This document shows, piece by piece, positions 48,803-57,016 of a stretch of DNA of 64,000 nucleotides; position 1 is the first letter of the stretch; every line of letters begins with the position of its first letter. The DNA lies in NCBI RefSeq assembly GCF_000426245.1, contig NZ_AUEZ01000006.1, positions 92,538-156,537 on the forward strand. The letters are read 5' to 3'. This stretch comes from Bradyrhizobium sp. Ai1a-2. GTDB taxonomy: Bacteria; Pseudomonadota; Alphaproteobacteria; Rhizobiales; Xanthobacteraceae. A model generated the notes under the pieces. It was not told where the DNA came from and did not search any database. It worked only from the letters and a program-made list of their open reading frames with translations. Both the position numbers and the translations under genes were made by a program.

Positions 48803-49240
48803 GTGAACCCTGATGCGACATCGACCGACCGGCCATCTGTCGCGTTCGACAATCAGGTGGTCGAAGCGTTCAAGACCATTCCGGAATTGCTGTCTCGCGA
48901 CGAGAAACTGATCGGTCGCGGTCGGTGGCTCGACGTGGAGTGTCTGCTCGGACCGACGGTGCAGCCGTTTCATGTGACCATCCGCAGCGGGCGTATCCTC
49001 GATATGACTCCCGCGCCGGTGCTGATGCGGTCCTGGCGCTTTGCCTATCGCGCGACGCCGGCTGCGTATCGCGCCTATTGGCAGGCGATGCCGCCGCCGG
49101 GCTGGCACGATCTATTGGCGCTCACCAAGCGCGGAGAGGCGACGCTGGAAGGCGACCTGCATCCCTTCATGTCGCATCTGCAGTACTTCAAGGATCTCCT
49201 GGCGCTGCCGCGTCGCAGTGGTTTCGGGGGTGCGTCATGA
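48803..49240 (+). CDS. Conserved small protein, possible SCP2-like fold
   Basis: A 145-residue protein starting at GTG 48803 with GAGGAAG five bases upstream. The sequence VEAFKTIPELLSRDEKLIGRGRW, ILDMTPAPVLMRSWRFAYRATPAAYRAYW and LEGDLHPFMSHLQYFKDLLALPRR has an aromatic, SCP2/sterol-carrier-like look, but I am not sure of the family. Its stop overlaps the next ATG (ATGA at 49237-49240), so it is coupled to the alpha/beta hydrolase and probably works with it, for example as a ligand-binding partner. Confidence 0.65.
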   Translation: MNPDATSTDRPSVAFDNQVVEAFKTIPELLSRDEKLIGRGRWLDVECLLGPTVQPFHVTIRSGRILDMTPAPVLMRSWRFAYRATPAAYRAYWQAMPPPGWHDLLALTKRGEATLEGDLHPFMSHLQYFKDLLALPRRSGFGGAS

Positions 49241-50094
49241 GTGGCTTTGTTGAATCGATCGTTGGGCGCTACGTCCATGTCGAGATCGATGGTGAGATCA
49301 ACCGCATCTATTTCGAGGAGAATGGTAGCGGCATTCCCTTGGTTTGCCTGCACACCGCCGGCTCCGATGCGCGGCAATGGCGCCATTTGCTTGTTGACGA
49401 AGAGTTCACGAAGCAGTTCCGCATCATCGCGTTCGACATGCCCTGGCATGGCAAGTCGAATCCGCCGGACAGCCAGTATGACAACGAGTACCGGCTGACC
49501 ACGGCGACCTACACCGCGACCATCCGCGCCTTTTGCGAAGCCTTGAAGCTCGATCGGCCGGTGGTGATGGGCTGCTCGATCGGCGGACGTATCGTCCTCA
49601 ATCTCGCGATATCGCATGCCAGCGAGTTTCGCGCGCTGATCGGGCTCGAGGCCGCTGACTTCCAGCAGCCTTGGTACGACACGGCGTGGCTGAACCGGCC
49701 CGATGTCCATGGCGGCGAAGTTTGCGCTGCGCTGGTTTCGGGCCTGATCGCGCCGAATGGTCCGGCGACGGCGCGCGACGAGACCCTTTGGGGCTACAAG
49801 CAGGGCGGCCCCGGCATCTTCAAGGGCGATCTCTATTTCTACCGGGTCGACGGCGATCTGCGCGGCCGCGTTGGTCAGATCGATGTGCGTCAGTGTCCGC
49901 TCTATCTCTTGACCGGCGAGTATGATTTTTCCTGCACGCCGGAGGATACGCTACGCACGGCTGCGAGCATTCCCGGCGCCAAGGCCACGATCATGGAGCG
50001 GCTTGGCCATTTCCCGATGAGCGAGAATCCAGCGCAGTTCCGCGCCTCTATCGCTCCGGTGCTGCAAGAGATCCTGAGCGGGCAGAATACTTGA
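49237..50094 (+). CDS. Alpha/beta-hydrolase
   Basis: A 285-residue alpha/beta-hydrolase. Oxyanion region VCLHTAGSDARQW (~36-48), nucleophile elbow GCSIGG with Ser114, and a catalytic His in LGHFPMSENP near the C-terminus; the acid is likely in LTGEYDFSC. It resembles C-C bond or ester hydrolases of aromatic catabolism. The ATG at 49237 overlaps the preceding stop; the open frame upstream to 48925 is shadow. Followed by a solute-binding protein gene after 22 bases. Confidence 0.88.
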   Translation: MSGFVESIVGRYVHVEIDGEINRIYFEENGSGIPLVCLHTAGSDARQWRHLLVDEEFTKQFRIIAFDMPWHGKSNPPDSQYDNEYRLTTATYTATIRAFCEALKLDRPVVMGCSIGGRIVLNLAISHASEFRALIGLEAADFQQPWYDTAWLNRPDVHGGEVCAALVSGLIAPNGPATARDETLWGYKQGGPGIFKGDLYFYRVDGDLRGRVGQIDVRQCPLYLLTGEYDFSCTPEDTLRTAASIPGAKATIMERLGHFPMSENPAQFRASIAPVLQEILSGQNT

Positions 50095-50116
50095 ATTTGG
50101 TGAGGGAGGCGTATTG

Positions 50117-51313
50117 ATGAAGTTGTGTTGGACGATCGCGGCCGTGCTGGCCGCGCAGAAGAGCGTCGCGTCAGCAGCTGATAACGTCATTCGAATCGGC
50201 GTGCTCAACGACCAATCCGGAGTGTTCGCCGACAATGGCGGTCGCGGTTCGATCGCCGCGGCAAAGCTCGCGGCGGAGGATTTCGGCAACGAAATCCTCG
50301 GCAAGAAGATCGAGATCGTCACCGCCGATCATCAGAACAAGCCGGACATTGCCTCTGCCACCGCGCGCAAATGGTTCGACAATGAAGGCGTCGACATGAT
50401 CGCCGATGGCGCCGCATCCTCCGCCGGCTTTGCCATCCTCGAAATCGCGCGGCAGAAGAACAAGATCTTCGTCATCAGCGGCCCCGGCTCGTCCGACTTC
50501 ACCGGAAAGTCGTGCTCGCCGATCAGCTTTCACTTCAACTACGATACCTATGCGCTGTCGAAGCTGACCAGCGACGCGATCACGCGCGCCGGCGGCAAGA
50601 CCTGGTACTTCGTCACGGCCGACTATGCGTTCGGCCATGCGTTGCAGCGTGATGCCACCAAGTTCATCGAGGCCGCCGGCGGCAAGGTGATCGGCTCGGC
50701 CGCACACCCGCTCGGCACTGCGGACTTCGCCTCGTTCCTGCTGCAGGCGCAAGGCTCCAAGGCCGACGTCGTCGGGCTCGCGACCTCGGGCGCGGACGTG
50801 CAGACGGCGATCAAGCAGGCTGGCGAATTCGGCATCGTCGAGGGCGGGCAGAAGCTGGCCGGTCTTCTTGTCTTCATCACCGACGTCAACTCGCTCGGGC
50901 TGAAGGCGACGCAAGGCCTGCAGGTGACAACCTCCTTCTACTGGGACCTCAATGAGGAGACGCGCGCATGGTCGAAGCGCTATGCGGCGCTGATGGACGG
51001 CAAGGTCGCGAGCATGGTCCAGGCCGGCGTCTACAGCGGCGTCCACCACTATCTCGCCGCGGTCAAGGCGGCCGGCACGACGGATACGACAGCCGTTGCC
51101 GCCAAGATGCACGAGATGAAGGTCAACGACATGTACAACAAGGATGTCGTCGTCCGCCCTGATGGGCGCGTGCTGCACACCATGTACCTGGTGCAGGTGA
51201 AGAAGCCCGAAGAATCCAAGTACAAATACGACTATTACAGGATCGTCAGCTCCAGGCCCGGCGAAGAGGTGTTCCGGCCGATGAGCGAAGGCGGCTGTCC
51301 GCTGGTCAAGTGA
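50117..51313 (+). CDS. Liv-type periplasmic binding protein without adjacent transporter genes
   Basis: A 398-residue Peripla_BP_6 protein with signal peptide (KLCWTIAAVLAAQKSVASA) and mature start ADNVIRIGVLNDQSGVFADN. GGAGG is seven bases before the ATG at 50117. No permease or ATPase gene is nearby, so it must share a transporter encoded elsewhere, or deliver substrate to the Liv-type system at 32052-37118. Its operon partners (hydrolase, dehydrogenase, IclR) suggest an aromatic or branched acid as ligand. Confidence 0.92.
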   Translation: MKLCWTIAAVLAAQKSVASAADNVIRIGVLNDQSGVFADNGGRGSIAAAKLAAEDFGNEILGKKIEIVTADHQNKPDIASATARKWFDNEGVDMIADGAASSAGFAILEIARQKNKIFVISGPGSSDFTGKSCSPISFHFNYDTYALSKLTSDAITRAGGKTWYFVTADYAFGHALQRDATKFIEAAGGKVIGSAAHPLGTADFASFLLQAQGSKADVVGLATSGADVQTAIKQAGEFGIVEGGQKLAGLLVFITDVNSLGLKATQGLQVTTSFYWDLNEETRAWSKRYAALMDGKVASMVQAGVYSGVHHYLAAVKAAGTTDTTAVAAKMHEMKVNDMYNKDVVVRPDGRVLHTMYLVQVKKPEESKYKYDYYRIVSSRPGEEVFRPMSEGGCPLVK

Positions 51314-51376
51314 AGATATGGAGACGGGCGGGCGGTCGCATCGACCGCCGCCCCAAAGTGTGAGGAGAATGCCTGC

Positions 51377-52261
51377 ATGACAGGGACAATCGGATTCATC
51401 GGTCTTGGCGTCATGGGCGAGCCGATCTGCCGCAATCTGGTACGCAAGAGCGGACGGAAGGTGCTGGCCTTCGACCTTTCGGCGGAGCCGCTGGCGCGGA
51501 TCGTCGCCGATGGCGCCGCGGCCGCAGGATCCGTTGCCGATGTCATCAGCGGCAGCGAGGTCATTTTCATCTGCCTGCCGAGTGCCAAGCATGTGTCATC
51601 GGTCTTCGAGGATGGCATCGCGCAGTCGATCCGGAGCGGCCAGACCGTGATCGATCTGGGCACCTCCGAGGTCGGCATGACCCGCGAGTTTGCGCGGCGG
51701 CTGGCGGAAAAGGGCGCGCTCTGGATCGACGCGCCGATCGCGCGCACCCGCCAGGCCGCGCAGGATGGCACGCTCAGCGTGATGGTCGGCGCGACGGCCG
51801 ATGCGTTCGCCAAGGTCGAGCCGCTGATCCGGCATTTCGCCACCGACGTCACCCTCTGCGGCGGCACCGGCGCCGGCCAGGTGACGAAGATCCTGAACAA
51901 CATGGTGCTGTTCGAGACAGTCAATGCGCTGGCCGAAGCCGTCGCCGTTGCGAGCCACAGCGGCGTCGAACCAAGGCTGCTGCTGGAAACCCTGTCCAAG
52001 GGATCGGCGGACAGTTTTGCGCTCCGCAACCACGGCATGAAGGCGATCGTCGCGAAGGAATTCCCGCTGCGGGCGTTCTCGACCGAATATGCGCTGAAGG
52101 ACCTGAGCTACGCGCTGGAGCTGGGCGGGCAGGCCGGCCTGAACCTGCGGGGCGCAGCGCTGATGCGCAGCATTTTCGAGGAGACAATCGACAAGGGGAT
52201 GGGAGATGCGTACTTCCCGGTCATCGCAAAACTGATCGATCCCGCCGGCTTCTCCAGCTAA
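51377..52261 (+). CDS. Beta-hydroxyacid dehydrogenase (3-hydroxyisobutyrate dehydrogenase family)
   Basis: A 294-residue NAD(P)-dependent dehydrogenase. Rossmann motif IGFIGLGVMGEPICRNL at the N-terminus; catalytic Lys in GAGQVTKILNNM. The substrate-binding loop, DAPVSGG in most family members, reads DAPIARTRQAAQDGTL, so this is a divergent subgroup and substrate should not be assumed. GAGGAGA lies before the ATG. Last enzyme gene of the 48803 group. Confidence 0.9.
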   Translation: MTGTIGFIGLGVMGEPICRNLVRKSGRKVLAFDLSAEPLARIVADGAAAAGSVADVISGSEVIFICLPSAKHVSSVFEDGIAQSIRSGQTVIDLGTSEVGMTREFARRLAEKGALWIDAPIARTRQAAQDGTLSVMVGATADAFAKVEPLIRHFATDVTLCGGTGAGQVTKILNNMVLFETVNALAEAVAVASHSGVEPRLLLETLSKGSADSFALRNHGMKAIVAKEFPLRAFSTEYALKDLSYALELGGQAGLNLRGAALMRSIFEETIDKGMGDAYFPVIAKLIDPAGFSS

Positions 52262-52299
52262 AGCGGGATGACTTTTCTTCGAATCGTCAGCCCGCTTTA
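52260..52299. repeat. Extragenic palindrome after dehydrogenase gene
   Basis: taaagcgggatgac (52260-52273) pairs with gtcagcccgcttta (52286-52299), one mismatch. The left arm includes the last bases of the stop codon. May also end transcription of the dehydrogenase group. Confidence 0.65.
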
Positions 52300-52312
52300 G
52301 CTGTTTATTTGA

Positions 52313-52356
52313 GCATGATCTTTCGGAAAACCGGTATCCACTTTTCCGGATCATGC
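52313..52356. repeat. Extragenic palindrome, gcatgatc type, copy 2
   Basis: gcatgatc (52313-52320) and gatcatgc (52349-52356) enclose tttcggaaaaccggtatcca; the arms match 43016-43038 and the ccggtatccactt part resembles 16034-16077. It ends 13 bases before the IclR start, adjoining its ribosome site. Confidence 0.7.
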
Positions 52357-52369
52357 TTTAGGAGACACC

Positions 52370-53125
52370 ATGCGTTCACCCGGCGTCGCCGCCGTCGACC
52401 GTGCGCTCACCATCCTGGGCGCGTTCGAGGAAAGACCGGAGCCGATGAGTCTCGCCGAGCTCTCCCGGCACACCGGGATGTACAAGAGCACGCTACTCCG
52501 GCTGATGACCTCGCTGCAGGAGTTCGGCTATCTCGTGCAACTCCCCGAGGGGCGATATCATCTTGGTCCGACGCCGTTCCGGTTGGGAGCGATCTATCAG
52601 CGCGCCAACAATCTGCATGACCAGGTGATGCCGGTCCTGAGGCAACTGGTGGCCGCAGGCACGGAAAGTCCGTCGTTCCACGTCCGCCATGACGGCAAGC
52701 GCCGTCTGTGCGTCTTTCGCATCGATTCCCAGCACTCGACGCTCGATCGCGTCGAAGCGGGCATGCTGCTGCCGCTCGATCGCGGCGCTGCGGGACGCGT
52801 GATCCTGGCGTTCGATGGGGAGAGCGGCGAGGCCTACGATCGCATCAGGAACGGCGCCATTGCGGTTTCGTTCGGCGAGCGCGACCCGGACTGCGCCGGC
52901 GCTGCCTGTCCGGTGTTCGGGCCGAACGGCAAGCTGGTCGGCGCGCTGTCGCTTTCCGGTCCCAAGCCGCGCTTCACCAAGGACAGCATCAAGACGATGT
53001 CATTGCTGCTGTCGCAAGCGGCGGCACGGCTGACGCGGTCGCTGGGCGGACCGACCGAGCTTCTCGATCGCGTCGCCCCGCCGCTTGAGGGGACGGCGCG
53101 CTCGCCGCGACGGGCAAGGAGATAG
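52370..53125 (+). CDS. IclR-family transcriptional regulator
   Basis: A 251-residue IclR regulator. Winged helix: AVDRALTILGAFEERPEPMSLAELSRHTGMYKSTLLRLM (residues ~7-45); effector domain includes AGMLLPLDRGAAGRVILAF and the typical GALSLSGP (ALSLSGP) strand. AGGAGACACC before the ATG. Being next to the 48803-52261 catabolic group it likely senses one of its intermediates; candidate operator at 48757-48781. Confidence 0.92.
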   Translation: MRSPGVAAVDRALTILGAFEERPEPMSLAELSRHTGMYKSTLLRLMTSLQEFGYLVQLPEGRYHLGPTPFRLGAIYQRANNLHDQVMPVLRQLVAAGTESPSFHVRHDGKRRLCVFRIDSQHSTLDRVEAGMLLPLDRGAAGRVILAFDGESGEAYDRIRNGAIAVSFGERDPDCAGAACPVFGPNGKLVGALSLSGPKPRFTKDSIKTMSLLLSQAAARLTRSLGGPTELLDRVAPPLEGTARSPRRARR

Positions 53126-53138
53126 CGCGCAGCGTTCG

Positions 53139-53819
53139 CTATTGCTTCTGCAGGAGTTTCAAGCGGCAGCGCAGCGCTTCCCTGATATGGGTGCGCGCCA
53201 GCCGCTCCGCCTTGTCGCCGTCGCGGGCGGCGATCGCGCTGATGATGGCGCGATGCTCCTTGCGGCTGGTCGAGGGGCGGCCGGCCACGGAGAACGTGGT
53301 GGGGCCGAGCAGCGCGATCCAGTCCTGCAACTCCTTTGAGGCGTTATCGAGATAGCGATTGCGGGCAGCGCGGCAGATCGCTTCATGGAAGGCGCGGTTG
53401 AGCTCCGCCATCTCCGCCGGATCGTCGGAGTGTTCCGCGAACGCCTGCTCGATATCCGTCAGGGCATCGATCTCCGGCTGCGAAGCGTGCTCCGCGGCGA
53501 GCCGGGCGGCCGCGCCTTCCAGGATCTCGCGCATGGTATAGAGCTCGAGCACCTCGCCGATATCAAGGCTGCGGACGATCAACCCGCGGCCGCCCGCCGG
53601 CGCCACGAAACCGCGCGCGGCAAGCCGACCCAGCGCCTCGCGCACCGGAGTGCGGCTGACCTTCAGCCGCTGCGCGACCTCTTCTTCCCGCAACCGGTCG
53701 CCGGCGCGGTAGGCTCCCGCCTTCAACGCCTCGCACAGTGAGCGGAACACGGCTTCGCCGAGCTGAACGCCGGAGCCGCGCGAGATCGATCCGATCGCCT
53801 TGTTCGGCCGCTTTGCCAT
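53139..53819 (-). CDS. GntR-family regulator, FCD subgroup
   Basis: A 226-residue FadR/FCD-type GntR regulator. Winged helix LREEEVAQRLKVSRTPVREALGRLAARGFV; all-helical FCD effector domain with metal-ligand His/Asp pattern (ELNRAFHEAICRAARNRYL, SRKEHRAIISAI, ARTHIREAL). The ATG at 53819 has GGAGG upstream. Divergent from tcuA with a perfect palindrome in between; in Salmonella tcuABC is controlled by a LysR protein, so this is a different regulator type. Probably binds citrate- or tricarballylate-like acids. Confidence 0.92.
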   Translation of the reverse strand: MAKRPNKAIGSISRGSGVQLGEAVFRSLCEALKAGAYRAGDRLREEEVAQRLKVSRTPVREALGRLAARGFVAPAGGRGLIVRSLDIGEVLELYTMREILEGAAARLAAEHASQPEIDALTDIEQAFAEHSDDPAEMAELNRAFHEAICRAARNRYLDNASKELQDWIALLGPTTFSVAGRPSTSRKEHRAIISAIAARDGDKAERLARTHIREALRCRLKLLQKQ

Positions 53820-53884
53820 CCTGCCTCCGGTCGCAGGCGCATCAATCCCATGCAAAGACGGCGCTTGCGGTGCTTATGTATATC

Positions 53885-53896
53885 TTTGTATACAAA
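53885..53896. promoter_or_regulatory. GntR (FCD) operator
   Basis: TTTGTATACAAA is a perfect 12-bp palindrome of the TGTATACA type bound by many FCD-subgroup GntR proteins. A partial copy, TGTATATC, is directly upstream. It lies 66 bases from both flanking starts (53819 and 53962), suited to control both genes. Confidence 0.75.
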
Positions 53897-53961
53897 AGGG
53901 GACAATGGCGCAGGCATTCCGGAAAACGCCGAAAAATGGCGTTCGCTGTTGGACAGAGGGA

Positions 53962-55353
53962 ATGAGCAGCAAATACGACGTGCTGGTGATAGGTGGCGGC
54001 AACGCGGCACTGTGCGCGGCGATCAGCGCGCGGCGTGCAGGTGCCTCCGTGCTCGTGCTGGAAGGCGCGCCCAAATTCTACCGCGGCGGCAATACGCGCC
54101 ATACACGCAACATGCGCTGCGCCCATGACGCCGCAACCGAGATCCTCACCGGCCCCTACACCGAGGAGGAGTTCTGGGACGATCTGTTGCGCGTCACCGG
54201 TGGGGAGACCGACGAGGAACTCGCCAGGTTCATGATCCACGAGTCCAAGGATATCCTGAACTGGATCGTGGAACAGGGGGTGCGCTGGCAGCCCTCGCTC
54301 GGCGGCACGCTCAGCCTCGGCCGCACCAACTCATTCTTCCTCGGCGGCGGACGCGCGATGCTGAACGCGCTCTATCTCACGGCTGAACGGCTTGGCGTCG
54401 AGATCCGCTACGACGCCGAAGTCGTGGATATCAAGATCGAGGACGGCATGTTCCTCTCCGCCGAACTGAAACAGCCGGTTGGCGGCACGACCACGGTCGC
54501 GGCCGCGACGCTGGTTGCCGCTGCCGGCGGTTTCGAAGCCAATATCGAATGGCTCAGGGAATATTGGGGCGAGGCCGCCGACAATTTCCTGATCCGCGGC
54601 ACGCCCTATAATCGCGGCTCGATCCTGAAGATGCTGCTGGCCAAGGGCGTGCAGGAGGTCGGCGATCCCACGCAGTGCCACGCGGTGGCGATCGACGCCC
54701 GCGCGCCGAAATTCGACGGCGGCATCATCACACGCCATGACTCCGTCGTGTTCGGCATCGTCGTCAACAAGCATGCGCAGCGTTTCTACGACGAGGGCGA
54801 GGACATCTGGCCGAAGCGCTATGCGATCTGGGGCCGGCTGGTGGCCGCACAGCCCGATCAGATCGCCCACATCATTTTCGATTCGACCGTCGTAACCAGC
54901 TTCATGCCGACGCTGTTTCCGCCGATCGCGGGCGACACGATCGCCGAGCTTGCCGGCAAGCTCGAGCTTGATCCGACGGCGCTGGAAAAGACCATCACCG
55001 AGTTCAATGCCGCGGTACGGCCCGGCACGTTCGATCACACCGTCCTCGATGATTGCCGCACCGAAGGCATCGAGCCGCCGAAGACGCATTGGGCGCGCCG
55101 GATCGAGACGCCGCCTTATCTCGCCTATCCGGTGCGGCCCGGCATCACCTTCACCTATCTAGGCACGCGCGTGAACAAGCAGGCGCGGATGCTGATGAAG
55201 GACGGCAGACCTTCCGCCAACATGTTCGCCGCCGGCGAGATCATGGCCGGCAACGTGCTGGGACGCGGCTATGCCGCCGGGATCGGCATGACCATCGGCA
55301 GCGTGTTCGGCCGGATCGCAGGACGGGAAGCGGCAAAGAATGCACGGAACTAA
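53962..55353 (+). CDS. tcuA: FAD-dependent tricarballylate dehydrogenase TcuA
   Basis: A 463-residue flavoprotein (467 in Salmonella). FAD Rossmann motif YDVLVIGGGNAALCAAISAR at the start; RHTRNMR and substrate-site residues of the succinate dehydrogenase/fumarate reductase superfamily follow, and GRGYAAGIGMTIGSVFGRIAG closes the FAD site. It oxidises tricarballylate to cis-aconitate. The start at 53962 gives the family N-terminus; in-frame ATGs upstream (53905) seem too long. Partner TcuB takes its electrons. A long inverted repeat (55388-55503) separates the two genes. Confidence 0.93.
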   Translation: MSSKYDVLVIGGGNAALCAAISARRAGASVLVLEGAPKFYRGGNTRHTRNMRCAHDAATEILTGPYTEEEFWDDLLRVTGGETDEELARFMIHESKDILNWIVEQGVRWQPSLGGTLSLGRTNSFFLGGGRAMLNALYLTAERLGVEIRYDAEVVDIKIEDGMFLSAELKQPVGGTTTVAAATLVAAAGGFEANIEWLREYWGEAADNFLIRGTPYNRGSILKMLLAKGVQEVGDPTQCHAVAIDARAPKFDGGIITRHDSVVFGIVVNKHAQRFYDEGEDIWPKRYAIWGRLVAAQPDQIAHIIFDSTVVTSFMPTLFPPIAGDTIAELAGKLELDPTALEKTITEFNAAVRPGTFDHTVLDDCRTEGIEPPKTHWARRIETPPYLAYPVRPGITFTYLGTRVNKQARMLMKDGRPSANMFAAGEIMAGNVLGRGYAAGIGMTIGSVFGRIAGREAAKNARN

Positions 55354-55387
55354 ATTGATGATCTGCACTCGCGATCGTACTGCTCCC

Positions 55388-55503
55388 CCTCTCCCGCTTG
55401 CGGGAGAGGGCCGGGGTGAGGGTGTCTCCGCGGAGGGACTCTCCGTGTGGAGAGAGCCCCCACCCGGCGCTTTCGCGCCGACCTCCCCCGCAAGCGGGAG
55501 AGG
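55388..55503. repeat. Extragenic palindromic repeat, copy 2, inside tcuA-tcuB
   Basis: The same element as 1307-1425: cctctcccgcttgcgg (55388-55403) with ccgcaagcgggagagg (55488-55503), and the same inner cggggtgagggtgtctccgcg and gagagcccccacccggcgc. It fills most of the 183-base gap in the tcuAB operon, so the tcu message would contain a large hairpin. Confidence 0.85.
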
Positions 55504-55536
55504 TGAGGTGAACTTGCCGATCGACCGAGCTAACCA

Positions 55537-56646
55537 ATGACAGCAAGTTCAGCAACCCTGCAGGAAGCCGATCGTCTGATGACGGTCTGCAATTCGTGTC
55601 GTTATTGCGAGGGGCTGTGCGCGGTGTTTCCCGCGATGGAGATGCGCCGGTCATTCTCCGACGGCGACCTCAACTATCTCGCCAATCTCTGCCACGCCTG
55701 CGGCGCCTGCTATGTCGACTGCCAGTTCTCGCCGCCGCACGAATTCAACGTCAATGTTCCGCAGACGCTGGCGGTGGCGCGTGCCGAATCCTATGCCGCC
55801 TACGCCTGGCCGCGCGCACTGTCCGGCGTGTTTGAACGCAACGGGCTCGTTATCAGCCTGGTTGCCGCGTTCAGCATGGCCGCTTTCATCCTCGGCTTTG
55901 TTGCCTTCAACGATCCGAACCTGCTTTTCGGCGTTCACACCGGCCCCGGCGCCTTCTACAAGTTGATGCCGCACAACGCGATGGTGGCGCTGTTCGGTGC
56001 GGCCTTTGTCTATGCGATCATGGCTCTCATCATGAGCGTGCGCGCATTCTGGCGCGATATTGGCGAGCCGATCGGTGCGCGCGCCGATGGCGGCTCGATC
56101 TTCCAGGCGATCCGCGATGCCGGCGAGCTGCGCTATCTCCATGGCGGCGGGGTCGGTTGCTACGACGAGGACGATCGGCCGACCGACCGGCGCAAGCTCT
56201 ATCACCATCTCACCTTCTACGGCTTCCTGTTGTGCTTCGCTGCGACGTCGGTTGCCACGCTCTATCACTATCTCCTGGGACGCGAGGCGCCCTATGCGTG
56301 GTGGGACCTGCCGGTCGTGCTCGGCTCGCTCGGCGGCATCGGTCTGATCGTCGGGCCGATCGGGTTACTGCTCGCGAAGACGAGGCGTGATCCCGCGCTG
56401 CTCGATGATACCAGCTACGGCATGGATGTCGGCTTCATCGCCATGCTGTTCCTGACGGGCATCACCGGAATGGCGCTGCTGCTGTTACGTGTGACGCCGG
56501 CCATGGGACCACTGCTCGCGCTGCATCTCGGCGCCGTATTCGCCCTGTTCATCACCATGCCCTATGGCAAGTTCGTCCACGGCATCTATCGTTTCGCCGC
56601 GCTGGTGCGCTACGCGCAGGAGCGGCGCCACGGCCTGAACGGCTAG
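55537..56646 (+). CDS. tcuB: TcuB/CitB-type iron-sulfur membrane protein
   Basis: A 369-residue protein. Two 4Fe-4S clusters are at the N-terminus: CNSCRYCEGLC with Cys18, 21, 24 and 28, and CHACGACYVDC. The remainder has about six membrane helices with His residues that could bind haem (HHLTFYGFLLCF, LHLGAVFALF). In Salmonella TcuB reoxidises the FADH2 of TcuA and passes electrons to the membrane quinone pool. No tcuC transporter gene follows. Confidence 0.93.
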   Translation: MTASSATLQEADRLMTVCNSCRYCEGLCAVFPAMEMRRSFSDGDLNYLANLCHACGACYVDCQFSPPHEFNVNVPQTLAVARAESYAAYAWPRALSGVFERNGLVISLVAAFSMAAFILGFVAFNDPNLLFGVHTGPGAFYKLMPHNAMVALFGAAFVYAIMALIMSVRAFWRDIGEPIGARADGGSIFQAIRDAGELRYLHGGGVGCYDEDDRPTDRRKLYHHLTFYGFLLCFAATSVATLYHYLLGREAPYAWWDLPVVLGSLGGIGLIVGPIGLLLAKTRRDPALLDDTSYGMDVGFIAMLFLTGITGMALLLLRVTPAMGPLLALHLGAVFALFITMPYGKFVHGIYRFAALVRYAQERRHGLNG

Positions 56647-56700
56647 GCAAGGTTTAGCGTCCTTCGCAGTTTGCTCCGCAAGGATTCGCCGGGACCGGGC

Positions 56701-56856
56701 TTACTGGGTGAAGAAGAGCGCCACGGCGATCGCGGCCGACAACGCTATCGCCGCCATCGTCGCGGTGGTGGACAGGACACCCATCGCTCGCAGGGCGCCA
56801 GCGAAGATCATGATCAGAGGCGTCGCGGTGACGAGGCCTACCTGCGCGTCGCTCAT
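56701..56856 (-). CDS. 51-residue membrane protein divergent from norE
   Basis: The frame is longer on paper, but the part starting MSDAQVGLVTATPLIMIFAG at ATG 56856 has GGAG eight bases upstream and two hydrophobic helices (LVTATPLIMIFAGALRAM and TMAAIALSAAIAVALFF). It is divergent from norE across the region with the FNR/NnrR-like box, so it could be induced with the nor genes. I do not know the family. Moderately supported because the gene is short. Confidence 0.5.
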   Translation of the reverse strand: MSDAQVGLVTATPLIMIFAGALRAMGVLSTTATMAAIALSAAIAVALFFTQ

Positions 56857-56943
56857 CGTTCCAACTCCAATTCCCGGCAACTCAATGCCGTCCGCCTTCG
56901 CGCGACCGTGCTGACCGGACCCTACGCGGCGCGCTGCACCCGT

Positions 56944-56961
56944 CTTTGTCCTACGACAAAG
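56944..56961. promoter_or_regulatory. CRP/FNR-family (NnrR-like) box upstream of norE
   Basis: CTTTGTC (56944-56950) and GACAAAG (56955-56961) form a perfect 7-bp inverted repeat with spacer CTAC. TTGTC-N4-GACAA has the exact geometry of FNR/DNR/NnrR sites (TTGAT-N4-ATCAA). Its centre is 64 bases before the norE ATG. It is a good candidate for NO- or low-oxygen-dependent control of nor. Confidence 0.75.
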
Positions 56962-57016
56962 ATCGGGGCTCTCATCGCCGATAGCGATCCCAGCAGCGAC
57001 CCCGCCCGGAGGATCC

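Noticed and set aside
48347..49108. Minus-strand frame of 253 residues
   Set aside because: It runs against the 48803 gene and the small gene at 48295, with no domain and poor ribosome signals.
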